Of a stretch of DNA of 64,000 bases, positions 9,317 to 18,609 are shown piece by piece. The notes under the pieces are model-generated. The model made no database searches. It saw only the letters and a program-made list of their open reading frames with translations, and had not been told where the DNA came from. Each line of letters begins with the position of its first letter. Positions within the stretch are counted from its first letter, which is position 1. The DNA comes from Clostridium scatologenes (GTDB taxonomy: Bacteria; Bacillota; Clostridia; Clostridiales; Clostridiaceae), in contig NZ_CP009933.1 of assembly GCF_000968375.1 (NCBI RefSeq), positions 3,782,001 to 3,846,000 of the forward strand, in the 5' to 3' direction. Both the position numbers and the translations under genes were made by a program.

Positions 9317-10129
9317 TTACTTAAAATCTATATCTGACTTCTTGTAAAGTTCAATAAAATGTCCTACTGGACCCACTCCATGTCCTATGGAAAAAGAGTT
9401 TTCTATAGCTTTAGTTATATATTCTTTAGAAAGTGTTACTGCTTGTTTTACGCTATATCCTTTAGCTAAATAAGAAGCTATTGCTGAGGATAGTGTACAT
9501 CCTGTTCCATGTGTATTTTTAGTGTTGATTCTATGTCCTTCTAAATTTACAAAGCCATCATCACATAGCAGTATATCATTGGCATCATTACATCTATGAC
9601 CACCTTTGATTAAAACATTTTTAACACCCAATTCTTTTATTTTAACTGCTGCACTTTTCATGTCATTTTTATTTTCTATTTTCATATTCGTTAATACTTC
9701 TGCTTCTGGAATATTAGGAGTTACTAAATCAGATATTGCTACAAGTTCCTTTATAGCTTCTTGTGCTTCTGGCTTTAGAAGAAAATATCCACTTTTAGAA
9801 ACCATAACTGGATCTAATACTATATTTTTTGCTTTAAATTTCAACAATAATTTTTTTATTACTTCTATAGTTTTGCTATTAGAAACCATTCCAATTTTTA
9901 CACTATCTACATCTATATCAGTAAATATAGATGTTATTTGTGCTTCTATCATTTCATCTGTAACATCCATTACATCTTGTACCCCTACAGTATTTTGTGC
10001 TGTTATAGCTGCAATAACACTCATACCATAAACACCTAATGCACTCATTGTCTTTAAATCTGCTTGAATTCCCGCCCCTCCACAGCTATCTGATCCTGCA
10101 ATAGTTAGGACTTTTTTCACTTTAATCAC
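9317..10129 (-). CDS. thiD: Hydroxymethylpyrimidine/phosphomethylpyrimidine kinase
   Basis: Converts HMP to HMP phosphate and pyrophosphate. Ribokinase-fold features: T-I-A-G-S-D-S-C-G-G-A-G-I-Q-A-D at residues 8-23, the V-K-I-G-M region, V-L-D-P-V-M-V-S-K-S-G, and T-H-G-T-G-C-T-L-S-S-A with the catalytic Cys near the C-terminus. At 270 residues it has normal family length. It is the first gene of a salvage-only set (thiD-thiM-thiE); thiC, thiG and thiF are not in the window. Transcription should be controlled by the TPP riboswitch upstream. Confidence 0.95.
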   Translation of the reverse strand: MIKVKKVLTIAGSDSCGGAGIQADLKTMSALGVYGMSVIAAITAQNTVGVQDVMDVTDEMIEAQITSIFTDIDVDSVKIGMVSNSKTIEVIKKLLLKFKAKNIVLDPVMVSKSGYFLLKPEAQEAIKELVAISDLVTPNIPEAEVLTNMKIENKNDMKSAAVKIKELGVKNVLIKGGHRCNDANDILLCDDGFVNLEGHRINTKNTHGTGCTLSSAIASYLAKGYSVKQAVTLSKEYITKAIENSFSIGHGVGPVGHFIELYKKSDIDFK

Positions 10130-10169
10130 TCCTTACATGTCTGTGTGGATGATAAATATATTCTAATTT

Positions 10170-10209
10170 AAGTAAAACAAAAAGTGTATCGCAGAAAAGC
10201 AATACACTT
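10170..10209 (-). terminator. Riboswitch-controlled terminator before thiD
   Basis: On the minus strand AAGTGTATTGC pairs with GCGATACACTT (one G-U pair) across a six-base loop, followed by a TTTTTGTTTT run. It lies between the TPP aptamer and thiD, as expected for transcription attenuation when TPP is bound. Confidence 0.85.
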
Positions 10210-10237
10210 AAAATATACTATTTTATATCATAAAATA

Positions 10238-10321
10238 TCTGCTTCCCTACGCCAGTTTTACCTAGATCAGGTTCAAAGGGTTAGAGAATAATCTCTTCTC
10301 AGCCTTACAGCACCCCCACAA
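10238..10321 (-). ncRNA. TPP riboswitch (THI box)
   Basis: The minus strand reads GGGGGTGC, then GGCTGAGA, ACCCTTTGAACCTGATCTAG, GGTAAAACTGG and CGTAGGGAAGCAG, the classic THI-box order of P1, pyrimidine-sensor and pyrophosphate-sensor elements. It precedes a terminator hairpin and thiD-thiM-thiE, so TPP should switch the operon off. Confidence 0.97.
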
Positions 10322-10355
10322 CGAATTTATTAAATTTTTACTTAATTACAATTAC

Positions 10356-10384
10356 ATTGTACATATATTTATAAGTATTTGCAA
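10356..10384 (-). promoter_or_regulatory. Promoter of the thiamine operon
   Basis: On the minus strand TTGCAA (10379-10384), a 17-base spacer and TACAAT (10356-10361) form a good sigma-A-type promoter. Transcription would start about 25-30 bases before the TPP aptamer. Confidence 0.65.
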
Positions 10385-10386
10385 GC

Positions 10387-11499
10387 TTAAAAATTAATTT
10401 TTCTTCTCCTCATGTAAACATTTAAAACTAATCCTAATGATATAAAATTAGTTAAAACAGAACTTCCTCCATAGCTCATAAAAGGCAGCGTAATTCCAGC
10501 TATTGGCATAATTCCTATTGTCATTCCTATATTTTGAAATATAGAAAATATAAATGATGCTGTTGTTCCTACACATATAAGTCTTCCAAAAATATCTTTA
10601 GATTCCCTAGCTGCATTAATCATTCTATATAACAATATACCAAAAAAAATCAACAAAATAATAGCTCCAACCAATCCCCATTCTTCTCCTACCACTGCAA
10701 ATATAAAATCAGTATGTACCTCAGGTATATAACCTCCCGAAACTTGTACACCTTTTAAATATCCTCTACCAAATAATCCTCCAGATCCTATACCTATAAT
10801 TGATTGCATTAATTGAAATGCCGTATCCTGCTGATATAATTCTGGATTTAAAAACGAAATTATTCTGTCCTTCTGATAACTTTTCATCAAACCACTAAAC
10901 CATATAATTAAGCTTAATGGTATCATTGATATAAATCCATATATTATAACTTTTAAATTTAAATTACTTATAAAAAATATTGCTAATGTTATAAAAAAAC
11001 ATATTAAGGTCATGCCTAAATTAGGTTGTACTACAATTAAAATCATTGGTATAGCAGCATATGCACAAAGGATTGAAAAATTTTTTATATTATTAATATT
11101 ACCTTCCATATCATCTAATTTTTTAGCAAGCATTAATATTAGACCTATCTTCACAAATTCACCAGGTTCTATGGCTCTATTACCTATTCTTATCCAAGAA
11201 GCAGCACCTTTAACAGCTCTACTTGTTATATCATTAAACAGTAATAACGCTACCCCACTCCAGTATATAATTCCGCAATATGAACCTATTGTCTTATAGT
11301 CAAAATTTAATAATATATATACAACTATAACTCCAAGAATTAACCACATGAATTGCAAGTCAAAATAGCTAAATCCATACTTATTGTGTGTTGCACTAAA
11401 AATATTAGCTATGCCAAAGCATACAATAATTATAGCTGCAAATAACATTATATAATCCAAATCCTTAAAAAACTTCTTATTTAATAAAATTTTTCTCAT
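10387..11499 (-). CDS. rodA: RodA/FtsW-family SEDS peptidoglycan glycosyltransferase
   Basis: Ten-helix membrane protein of 370 residues that polymerises lipid II with a partner class B penicillin-binding protein (family knowledge). Visible SEDS marks are W-I-R-I-G near residue 103, I-E-P-G-E-F-V-K-I-G, Q-P-N-L-G-M (usually Q-P-D-L-G-T), the extracellular H-T-D-F-I-F-A-V-V-G-E-E-W-G, and the terminal P-F-M-S-Y-G-G-S-S. Its short length and compact C-terminus favour RodA over FtsW or SpoVE, but the assignment is by resemblance. No PBP or mreBCD gene adjoins it. Confidence 0.82.
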   Translation of the reverse strand: MRKILLNKKFFKDLDYIMLFAAIIIVCFGIANIFSATHNKYGFSYFDLQFMWLILGVIVVYILLNFDYKTIGSYCGIIYWSGVALLLFNDITSRAVKGAASWIRIGNRAIEPGEFVKIGLILMLAKKLDDMEGNINNIKNFSILCAYAAIPMILIVVQPNLGMTLICFFITLAIFFISNLNLKVIIYGFISMIPLSLIIWFSGLMKSYQKDRIISFLNPELYQQDTAFQLMQSIIGIGSGGLFGRGYLKGVQVSGGYIPEVHTDFIFAVVGEEWGLVGAIILLIFFGILLYRMINAARESKDIFGRLICVGTTASFIFSIFQNIGMTIGIMPIAGITLPFMSYGGSSVLTNFISLGLVLNVYMRRRKINF

Positions 11500-11696
11500 C
11501 CTTTAATTTCCTCCAATACAAATTAAAAACTAATTTCCACATCCATTCATTATTATGTAATAATTTTATTCCTATATCAATGAATAATTTTCAATAAATT
11601 ACATATATTGTGGCAAAAAATAAAAACATATTGAAAATAAAGGATTAACTTTTTCTGAACAGTTAATTAATAAAAATCACATACATATATATAGTC

Positions 11697-13400
11697 TTAT
11701 TTTTCTATAATCAAATCTGCCATAATAACACCATTAATTTTTCCTAACTTATTTTTGAATGGTACTGCTATAGCAATACAATAATTAAAGGATACATTTG
11801 ATATATATGGTTCAGTATAATATTCATTTCCTTTCATTGCCTCTTTAAAATAAGGTCTAAATGAATAGTTATTATTTTCAGATGATATAGGCTTACTAGC
11901 AGATTTCATAATACCTTTCTCATCCATCACACCTATATATTCAAATTCTTTATATAAATTTTCTTTTTCCTTCAATAACTGTGAACCTTTATCTATTGCC
12001 AGAGATTTAGAATTTATTTCCTCGGTTATATTTTTCAGTTTTAAAAATCCAGATTTAATAGATTTTTTTTCATTTTCTCCTATTTCTATATTATTTATAA
12101 AATCTTTAAGTCTTAAGTCTACACTATCTGCTGAATCATTCATATTTTTTATTAATTGAGAGAGGTTTTCCATGGATGCTGACTGTTCTTGCGCTGATGC
12201 AGAAACCTCCTGTGTAAATGCCACTGATTCTTCATTAGCTAAAATAATGCCATTTATTAATTTATTTACCTCATCAGACATTAATGATGTTTTACTAGCT
12301 AACTTATGTATTTCATTAATAGCATCATAAGTTGAATTAGTTGACTCTTTGATTTTTGAAAATGAATTCTTAGATTCATCTGCAAAGCTTATATCCTTAT
12401 TTGTACTTTCTACTTGCTCATTAGCTTCTTTAGTTATTTCTGCTATTTTTAAAGTTATATTATCTATAATTTTTCTTATTTCTTCTGCTGAACTTGAAGA
12501 TTGTTCCGCTAATTTTTTAACCTCATCTGCTACTACGGCAAACCCTTTTCCATGCTCACCTGCCCTTGCTGCTTCAATAGCTGCATTTAAGGCTAAAAGA
12601 TTAGTTTGTTCACTTATCTCAGTTACTACCGTAGTAATATTCTTTATTTCATCAGCCTCACTTTGAAGTCTTTCAACATTATTAGCAAGCTTTACACTCA
12701 CATCTCCAGTGTTTCTAATTTTCGTAATTATTTCATCAAATACTTTAACACTTTCTTTAATTACACTCATCATTTCCTTTGCAACATTTTCAGTATTTTC
12801 AGCATGCTCAGCTATAAGTTCAGCATTACTTACCATTTGCTTTGCACTTTCTCCTGTGCTTTCTGCATTTCCTGATTGTAATGAAGCTGATTCACTAATA
12901 GCAATTATAGATTTAGTTATTTCATTTGATGATGATAAAGTTTGTTTTGTATTCTTATTTAAATTGCTAGACAACTCTCTAGTTTTTTGAGACATTTCCG
13001 CTATCTCACATAAAATTTTTCTAGTATTCCTTACCATAATATTCATACTATCTGCTAGAGTAGACATATATCCCTTTGACTTTAATTTTATTGCTAAATC
13101 CCCTTGTGATATCTTGTTTAAATCATATTTTAATTTGTCAATTTTTATAAACATACTGTTTAAAAACATTACAATTATAAATGACAATATCAATGCACAT
13201 ATTAACATGGAAATAAGAACTATAAGCGTATCTTTAGAACTAAATTGAGATATTATAGAACTTACTTCCTCACTATTACTTAATTTAGATAAAAGTATAT
13301 TTCTAAGTATATTTTGTGAAATATAAGATATTATAAAACCAGTTATTAATAATATAGCTAGGAATAACGTTATAGACAATGATATTATTCTATTTTTCAT
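11697..13400 (-). CDS. Methyl-accepting chemotaxis protein with C-terminal Cache-like domain
   Basis: Two helices (about 6-30 and 57-82) enclose a periplasmic loop of only about 25 residues. A HAMP region follows (about 83-135), then the methyl-accepting coiled coil with the hairpin tip E-I-S-E-Q-T-N-L-L-A-L-N-A-A-I-E-A-A near residue 260. Residues about 450-567 form a PDC/Cache-like fold (Y-I-G-V-M-D-E-K-G, F-R-P-Y-F-K-E-A-M-K-G, I-A-I-A-V-P-F, G-V-I-M-A-D-L). That domain normally sits outside the cell before the first helix; here it is predicted cytoplasmic, after the signalling hairpin. The ligand is unknown. Confidence 0.85.
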   Translation of the reverse strand: MKNRIISLSITLFLAILLITGFIISYISQNILRNILLSKLSNSEEVSSIISQFSSKDTLIVLISMLICALILSFIIVMFLNSMFIKIDKLKYDLNKISQGDLAIKLKSKGYMSTLADSMNIMVRNTRKILCEIAEMSQKTRELSSNLNKNTKQTLSSSNEITKSIIAISESASLQSGNAESTGESAKQMVSNAELIAEHAENTENVAKEMMSVIKESVKVFDEIITKIRNTGDVSVKLANNVERLQSEADEIKNITTVVTEISEQTNLLALNAAIEAARAGEHGKGFAVVADEVKKLAEQSSSSAEEIRKIIDNITLKIAEITKEANEQVESTNKDISFADESKNSFSKIKESTNSTYDAINEIHKLASKTSLMSDEVNKLINGIILANEESVAFTQEVSASAQEQSASMENLSQLIKNMNDSADSVDLRLKDFINNIEIGENEKKSIKSGFLKLKNITEEINSKSLAIDKGSQLLKEKENLYKEFEYIGVMDEKGIMKSASKPISSENNNYSFRPYFKEAMKGNEYYTEPYISNVSFNYCIAIAVPFKNKLGKINGVIMADLIIEK

Positions 13401-13439
13401 TACTATTTTCCCTCCTAATTTTATTAATTTAAATTTAAA

Positions 13440-16400
13440 TTAAAGTTCCAATATCTTATCATTAAAAAATAAATATAAATATTTATTTTTTATACTTTTT
13501 CCTGTTAACCTTTTAAGCGCATTTTTATAACACTCAATTTGAATCGAATATCTTTCTTTGATCTTATCTAAATCATCTACATAATCTGTTTTATAATCTA
13601 AAAGTACTAATTCATCATCTTCTTCAAAATAGCAATCTATTATTCCCTGCAAAAGTACTTTTTCATCTTCATATACATCCCTCGGCAAATCTTTGTAAAT
13701 CTCAGTGCTATCCAAACTTACAATAAAAGGAACTTCTCTTGAAACTTTTTTTGATTTTATCATTCTTTTTCCTAAATTAGAACTAAAAAAACTTAATATT
13801 TTACTTATGTCAATTGAATTGGATTCTTCTTTAGTTATAAATTCCCTATTTACTAAGTCATTTACCTGTTCATATATCTCTTCATAGTTAGAAACTCTCC
13901 TCAAATCTATATGCTGCATAACAGTATGCAACAGTGTCCCCTTCTCTGCTGCTGATAACTTTGTTGTTTTCCGAAGAAATACAGGTTTATTTAACTTACT
14001 AGAATTAAGTAAAAATGAACTTCCTTCATCTGCTGATAAAAAGTCAAATCTTCTCTTTATCTCTGATACAGAAAATTTTGATGGTATATTGCATGACTCT
14101 TTATATTTATACTCCCAATTGAGCCTTCTATTAACTTCATCATAATATACGCTATTTTTATCATTCAAAGCTTCATTTTTTACTATTTTAATTATATTTT
14201 CTTTCTCGTCTTCATCACATAAGTCACTTTTTAAATCTTCCTTTTTCCAAAATTCAATATGCCACTTATGCTTATCATCTATTGAAGTTTTGAAATCATG
14301 TACACCTCCTATATCTCTTATAACCTTTCCAGATGGATGTTTAGCTACAGCTGGTACTATCCAATCTAAATAGTTTTTAGCATTTATCACTACATATTCA
14401 GGTATTTTTCCTTCCTCATATCTTATAGCTTCACACCATTTTTCTGAAGTTTTTTCTAAATCCTTAGCAGTACCTGTTATTATAAGTTTTTCTTTTGCTC
14501 TTGTAAGTGCTACATATAATATTCTCATCTCTTCAGATAAGGTTTCAACTTTTATTTTCTTTTTAAGAACCTGTTTAGCAATAGTTGGATAACTAATCCT
14601 TCTATCTATATTTACATATTCTGGGCCTAACCCTAATTCACTATGAAATAGTACACTTCTGTTCATATCCATTAAATTAAAATTTTTACCTGTTCCTGAA
14701 AGTATAACTACAGGAAATTCTAACCCCTTACTTTTATGCACACTCATAATCCTTACAACATCTTCATTTTCTCCAATAATTTTAGCACTTCCCATATCTC
14801 CACTGCTGTTTCTTAGCTTGTTTATGAAATTTATAAAGTTAAATAATCCTTTATAACTTGTGCTTTCATATTGTTTTGCTCTTTGGAATAAAATTCTTAA
14901 GTTAGCTTGCCTTTGTTTTCCTCCAGACATAGCTCCAACAAAACCATAGTATCCTGTATCAGTGTAAATGTACCATATAAATTCATCAATAGGCATATAT
15001 AAAGATTTTTTTCTCCATTTTCTAAGTTTGTTGAGAAAATTGCTTACCTTATCCCTAAGTTCCTTACTTATATGTCTAGTCCTTTCATCTGTATCATCAT
15101 TTTCTACTATTATTTTTAATATACTAAAGAAATTTATATTTCTGTCTACCATTCTTATATCTATAATTTCTTCTGACGAAAATCCCTCTATCGGTGACCT
15201 AAGTATTGATAGTAACGGTATATCTTGAATAGGATTATCAATTATTTGAAAGAGAGAAATCATAGTTCTTATTTCTATATTATCAAAATATCCCGTATTG
15301 GTATCCGCAAATACAGGTATAGCAAAATTCTTAAGTTCTTCTACAAAAGTAGGTGCCCAATTTGATGTAGTCCTCAATAATATTACTATATCTTTATAAG
15401 TAACATTTCTATACTTTTTCTCGTCCTTATCATACACCTTAAATTTCTCATTATTTATTAAATCTATTATTCTTTTTCCTACTAATCTTGCTTCTATCTG
15501 TATATTATCTGGAGTTTCCTCATTAATATTTTCAACTGCAGTACCTTCTGGATTTTGGCTATTTTCTTCATATACATCATTATCTTTTTTATCTAATAAA
15601 TGAAGTTCTATTTTACTTTCAGTATCCACTACATTTCCTTCTAATTCTGGGAAATCAGCTCCACTTTTTAGCATTTCTCCTTCATCATATTCAAGTTCAC
15701 CTATATTCACTGACATTATCTGATTAAATACATAATTAACTGCAAAAATTATTTCAGGTCTGCTTCTAAAATTTTTAAAAAGTTTTATTTTCCTCTCATT
15801 TCCCTCTCTATTATCTGAATATCTATTATATTTATCTAAAAACAATTCCGGCTTAGCTTGCCTAAACCTATATATGCTTTGTTTTACATCTCCAACCATA
15901 AATATGTTTGGTATTTCATTTTTTCTAGAAATAGCATTCATAATTACTTCTTGTACTTCATTACTATCTTGATACTCATCTATAAGTATTTCATCAAACT
16001 TTTGTTTATACTCCAATGCTATTTTCGAAGGCGTTATATCTACATTATCTTCTGTATCTATAAGTATATTAAGACAAAAATGCTCAATATCATTAAAATC
16101 AACTAATCCTCTTTCTCTTTTTTTAGCTCCATAGATTTCATTAAACTCCATTACTATTTTCCCTAAAGACTTCATTTTAGGATACATTTCTTTTAAGTCC
16201 TTACTCATACTACTCATTTTCAAAAAAATATCTTCTGATATTTCAGTAATTTTTTTCTTTACCTCATCTCTTATTTTCTTTGACTTTTCTTTTGCTTCTT
16301 TATCAGCATCCTTATTTCTTTTCACAGGAAGTTTTTCAAACTGTAAATTATCAAATTGATATTTTAACTCTTCTAAATTCCTACATTGAACTATATTATT

Positions 16401-17171
16401 TATATTTTCTAAATCTTTTTTCATAGGTTCTAAATAATAGTCTATACCTTGAGCATTTTCTACTATTTCTATTGCTTTTTCTATTTTACTTTTGCAACCT
16501 TGTAATTCAACTATCATATAGTCTAAAATTACAGGGAACCAAGAAGATTTTTCAAAATTAAAACTCTCTTCAACATTAAATTGTTCTACCATTGTTGAAA
16601 TCCATTTTTCAGGCCATGGATTACTTTTAGCAAATTCATATAAATCCAATATCATATTTTCAACTTTAAAGTCATTTTTTCCTCCATAGCACTTTACAAG
16701 CTGCATAAACCCTTCATCACTTTGCTCATATTTATCATCAAAGATTTCATCAATGGTTTCCTGTTTCAAAAGTATGGATTCAGTTTCATCACAAACTCTA
16801 AAATTAGGATCTAAATCTATGACATGAAAATTATTCTTAATGACTTGAAGACAAAAAGAATGTATAGTCATTATATTTGCTTTGTTCAACAACATAAGCT
16901 GCTTTTGAAGATTTTTTGACTCAGGTGCAACTTCTAATTTTTTTGAGATAGCATCTCCAATTCTTTCCCTCATTTCAGAAGCAGCTGCATTAGTAAAAGT
17001 AACAACTAAAAGTTTATCTATATCTACATCATCTTCATCATCCGTTATTTTTTGTATTATTCTCTCTACAAGTACTGCTGTTTTTCCCGCTCCTGCTCCT
17101 GCAGCTACTAGAAGATTACAATTTTTTGTAAAAATTGCTTCTCTTTGTTCTTGTGTCCACTTTGTGTCCAT
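13440..17171 (-). CDS. addA: AddA helicase-nuclease subunit
   Basis: UvrD-like DNA helicase and nuclease subunit of the AddAB recombination complex, which processes double-strand ends. It has normal family length (1243 residues). W-T-x-E-Q-R-E-A-I opens the protein, the Walker A is A-G-A-G-A-G-K-T-A-V, and motif II is I-L-I-D-E-Y-Q-D-S. Helicase motif V/VI stretches (M-S-V-H-K-S-K-G-L-E-F-P and Y-V-A-L-T-R-A-K-E) and the C-terminal nuclease motif V-L-L-D-Y-K-T-D-Y are present. I chose the ATG spaced six bases from GGGTGA over a GTG three codons earlier. addB normally adjoins addA but is not in the window. Confidence 0.95.
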   Translation of the reverse strand: MDTKWTQEQREAIFTKNCNLLVAAGAGAGKTAVLVERIIQKITDDEDDVDIDKLLVVTFTNAAASEMRERIGDAISKKLEVAPESKNLQKQLMLLNKANIMTIHSFCLQVIKNNFHVIDLDPNFRVCDETESILLKQETIDEIFDDKYEQSDEGFMQLVKCYGGKNDFKVENMILDLYEFAKSNPWPEKWISTMVEQFNVEESFNFEKSSWFPVILDYMIVELQGCKSKIEKAIEIVENAQGIDYYLEPMKKDLENINNIVQCRNLEELKYQFDNLQFEKLPVKRNKDADKEAKEKSKKIRDEVKKKITEISEDIFLKMSSMSKDLKEMYPKMKSLGKIVMEFNEIYGAKKRERGLVDFNDIEHFCLNILIDTEDNVDITPSKIALEYKQKFDEILIDEYQDSNEVQEVIMNAISRKNEIPNIFMVGDVKQSIYRFRQAKPELFLDKYNRYSDNREGNERKIKLFKNFRSRPEIIFAVNYVFNQIMSVNIGELEYDEGEMLKSGADFPELEGNVVDTESKIELHLLDKKDNDVYEENSQNPEGTAVENINEETPDNIQIEARLVGKRIIDLINNEKFKVYDKDEKKYRNVTYKDIVILLRTTSNWAPTFVEELKNFAIPVFADTNTGYFDNIEIRTMISLFQIIDNPIQDIPLLSILRSPIEGFSSEEIIDIRMVDRNINFFSILKIIVENDDTDERTRHISKELRDKVSNFLNKLRKWRKKSLYMPIDEFIWYIYTDTGYYGFVGAMSGGKQRQANLRILFQRAKQYESTSYKGLFNFINFINKLRNSSGDMGSAKIIGENEDVVRIMSVHKSKGLEFPVVILSGTGKNFNLMDMNRSVLFHSELGLGPEYVNIDRRISYPTIAKQVLKKKIKVETLSEEMRILYVALTRAKEKLIITGTAKDLEKTSEKWCEAIRYEEGKIPEYVVINAKNYLDWIVPAVAKHPSGKVIRDIGGVHDFKTSIDDKHKWHIEFWKKEDLKSDLCDEDEKENIIKIVKNEALNDKNSVYYDEVNRRLNWEYKYKESCNIPSKFSVSEIKRRFDFLSADEGSSFLLNSSKLNKPVFLRKTTKLSAAEKGTLLHTVMQHIDLRRVSNYEEIYEQVNDLVNREFITKEESNSIDISKILSFFSSNLGKRMIKSKKVSREVPFIVSLDSTEIYKDLPRDVYEDEKVLLQGIIDCYFEEDDELVLLDYKTDYVDDLDKIKERYSIQIECYKNALKRLTGKSIKNKYLYLFFNDKILEL

Positions 17172-17316
17172 ACTTATCACCCAATCTTGATTTATTATGT
17201 AAGTAAAAACTTATTTTCTTATATTAACTATTCAATATAAAAAATTATTCTCCTCTATTATTTCCTATAAAGATTACTTTAACCTTATTTATAATTAAAT
17301 AGTATTTTACCAATAA

Positions 17317-17351
17317 AAAAATACTGTTTACAAAATTGAAACAGTATTTTT
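17317..17351 (-). terminator. Terminator after the GAF-GGDEF gene
   Basis: On the minus strand ATACTGTTT pairs with AAACAGTAT over a ten-base AT loop, followed by seven T. It lies within a few bases of the end of the GGDEF frame. Confidence 0.75.
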
Positions 17352-17353
17352 CA

Positions 17354-18411
17354 TTAAAAAACCACCCTATTTTTCCCTAGATCTTTAGCCTTATATAAAT
17401 TTTGATCTGCTTTCTCTATAATTTTCTCTAAAGATGTATCTGTTTTACTACTTATACCTATTCCCATAGAAACAGTGACATTAGACTGTATATTTTTATA
17501 ACTTATTGCAGTTTCTTCTATGACACTTCTTATATAATTCATTCTACGGTATATATCATTTACATTCTTCATGTCAAACATATACACTATTATTTCTTCT
17601 CCACCATATCGGGCTATAATATCATCTTTTCTAAGGTTTTCTTTTATAATCCTAGAAATTTCTTTTAAAACATAATCCCCATATTGATGTCCAAATGTAT
17701 CATTACATTTTTTAAAATCGTCTATATCTATCATAATTACTGTAATTTTTTCTTTATAATCTCTTAGTTTATTTTCTACAATGGAAAAAAGTAATTTCTA
17801 TTATATAATCCAGTTAATCCATCTATTTGTGAATTTTGTTTTATTTTATTATAAAGACTATTATTTTCTAAACATATAGCTAAATGATTACTCAAGGCAG
17901 TTAGAAGTTTTATATGCTCTTGCGTCAAATAATTATACCTATTGTGTTCTACTACAATAGCACCTAAAATATTGTTTTTCAAATAGATTGGCATAAATAT
18001 AGAAGAATGTATTTCAACTCTTTTATCTTCAGATATATTTTCAATATCATTAAAAATACTAGTTTCTAATTTTAAAATTTTTTCATTAAAATCTTTAACT
18101 GGATAGTGATGATTAGTATCTTTCAAATTAGAAACTTTTAATCTTAATTTTCTATTTTGTACTAAATAAACGCTAGAATATGTAACTCCCAAAATACCTA
18201 TCATTATGTCATTTATCATAGAAACAATCTCACTACTGCCTAATCCCTTATTTATATACTCACTGATTTCTACTATAAGAGACATCATATCTAATTTTTT
18301 ATCTAGCTCCATTATTTTAGCATTTTGTTTTTGAATTATACCTTCCGCCATCTTTTGGTAGCTTTCATAATCATTCTTTAATTGATTATAATTATCTTGT
18401 AATGATAACAT
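17354..18411 (-). pseudogene. GAF-GGDEF diguanylate cyclase, frameshifted
   Basis: Two frames make one protein of about 350 residues. The first (18411-17776) has a coiled-coil start, a GAF domain (about 50-195) and the GGDEF opening D-G-L-T-G-L-Y-N-R-N-Y-F-F, then stops. The second frame continues F-S-I-V-E-N-K-L and carries M-I-D-I-D-D-F-K-K-C-N-D-T-F-G-H and the active-site R-Y-G-G-E-E-I. Adding one T to the six-T run at about 17788-17793 restores the full domain. It could be a real mutation, a slippery phase-variable tract or a sequencing error. No promoter or partner gene identifies its input. Confidence 0.82.
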
Positions 18412-18609
18412 ATAAATCTCCTTTATTTCATTTATAGTATACTCTAATAAACAAGAGATTCTATAATTGTATTATATGTTTCTAATAGATCAATTTCATA
18501 GTTATCTATTTTTTCTTTTGTAATATCCACATTCTTCAAATAGAATAAAAATTAAAACTATATTAACATTTTAATTCATAAATAGTAAATATTCAACTTG
18601 ATGAATAAA

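Noticed and set aside
11500..11696. Riboswitch or small RNA between rodA and the chemoreceptor
   Set aside because: The gap is AT-rich with no conserved motif; only a weak hairpin was seen.
17780..17800. Programmed -1 frameshifting in the diguanylate cyclase
   Set aside because: The six-T run could slip, but there is no clear X-XXY-YYZ heptamer in frame, no stimulatory hairpin and no internal Shine-Dalgarno. A mutation or sequencing error is simpler.
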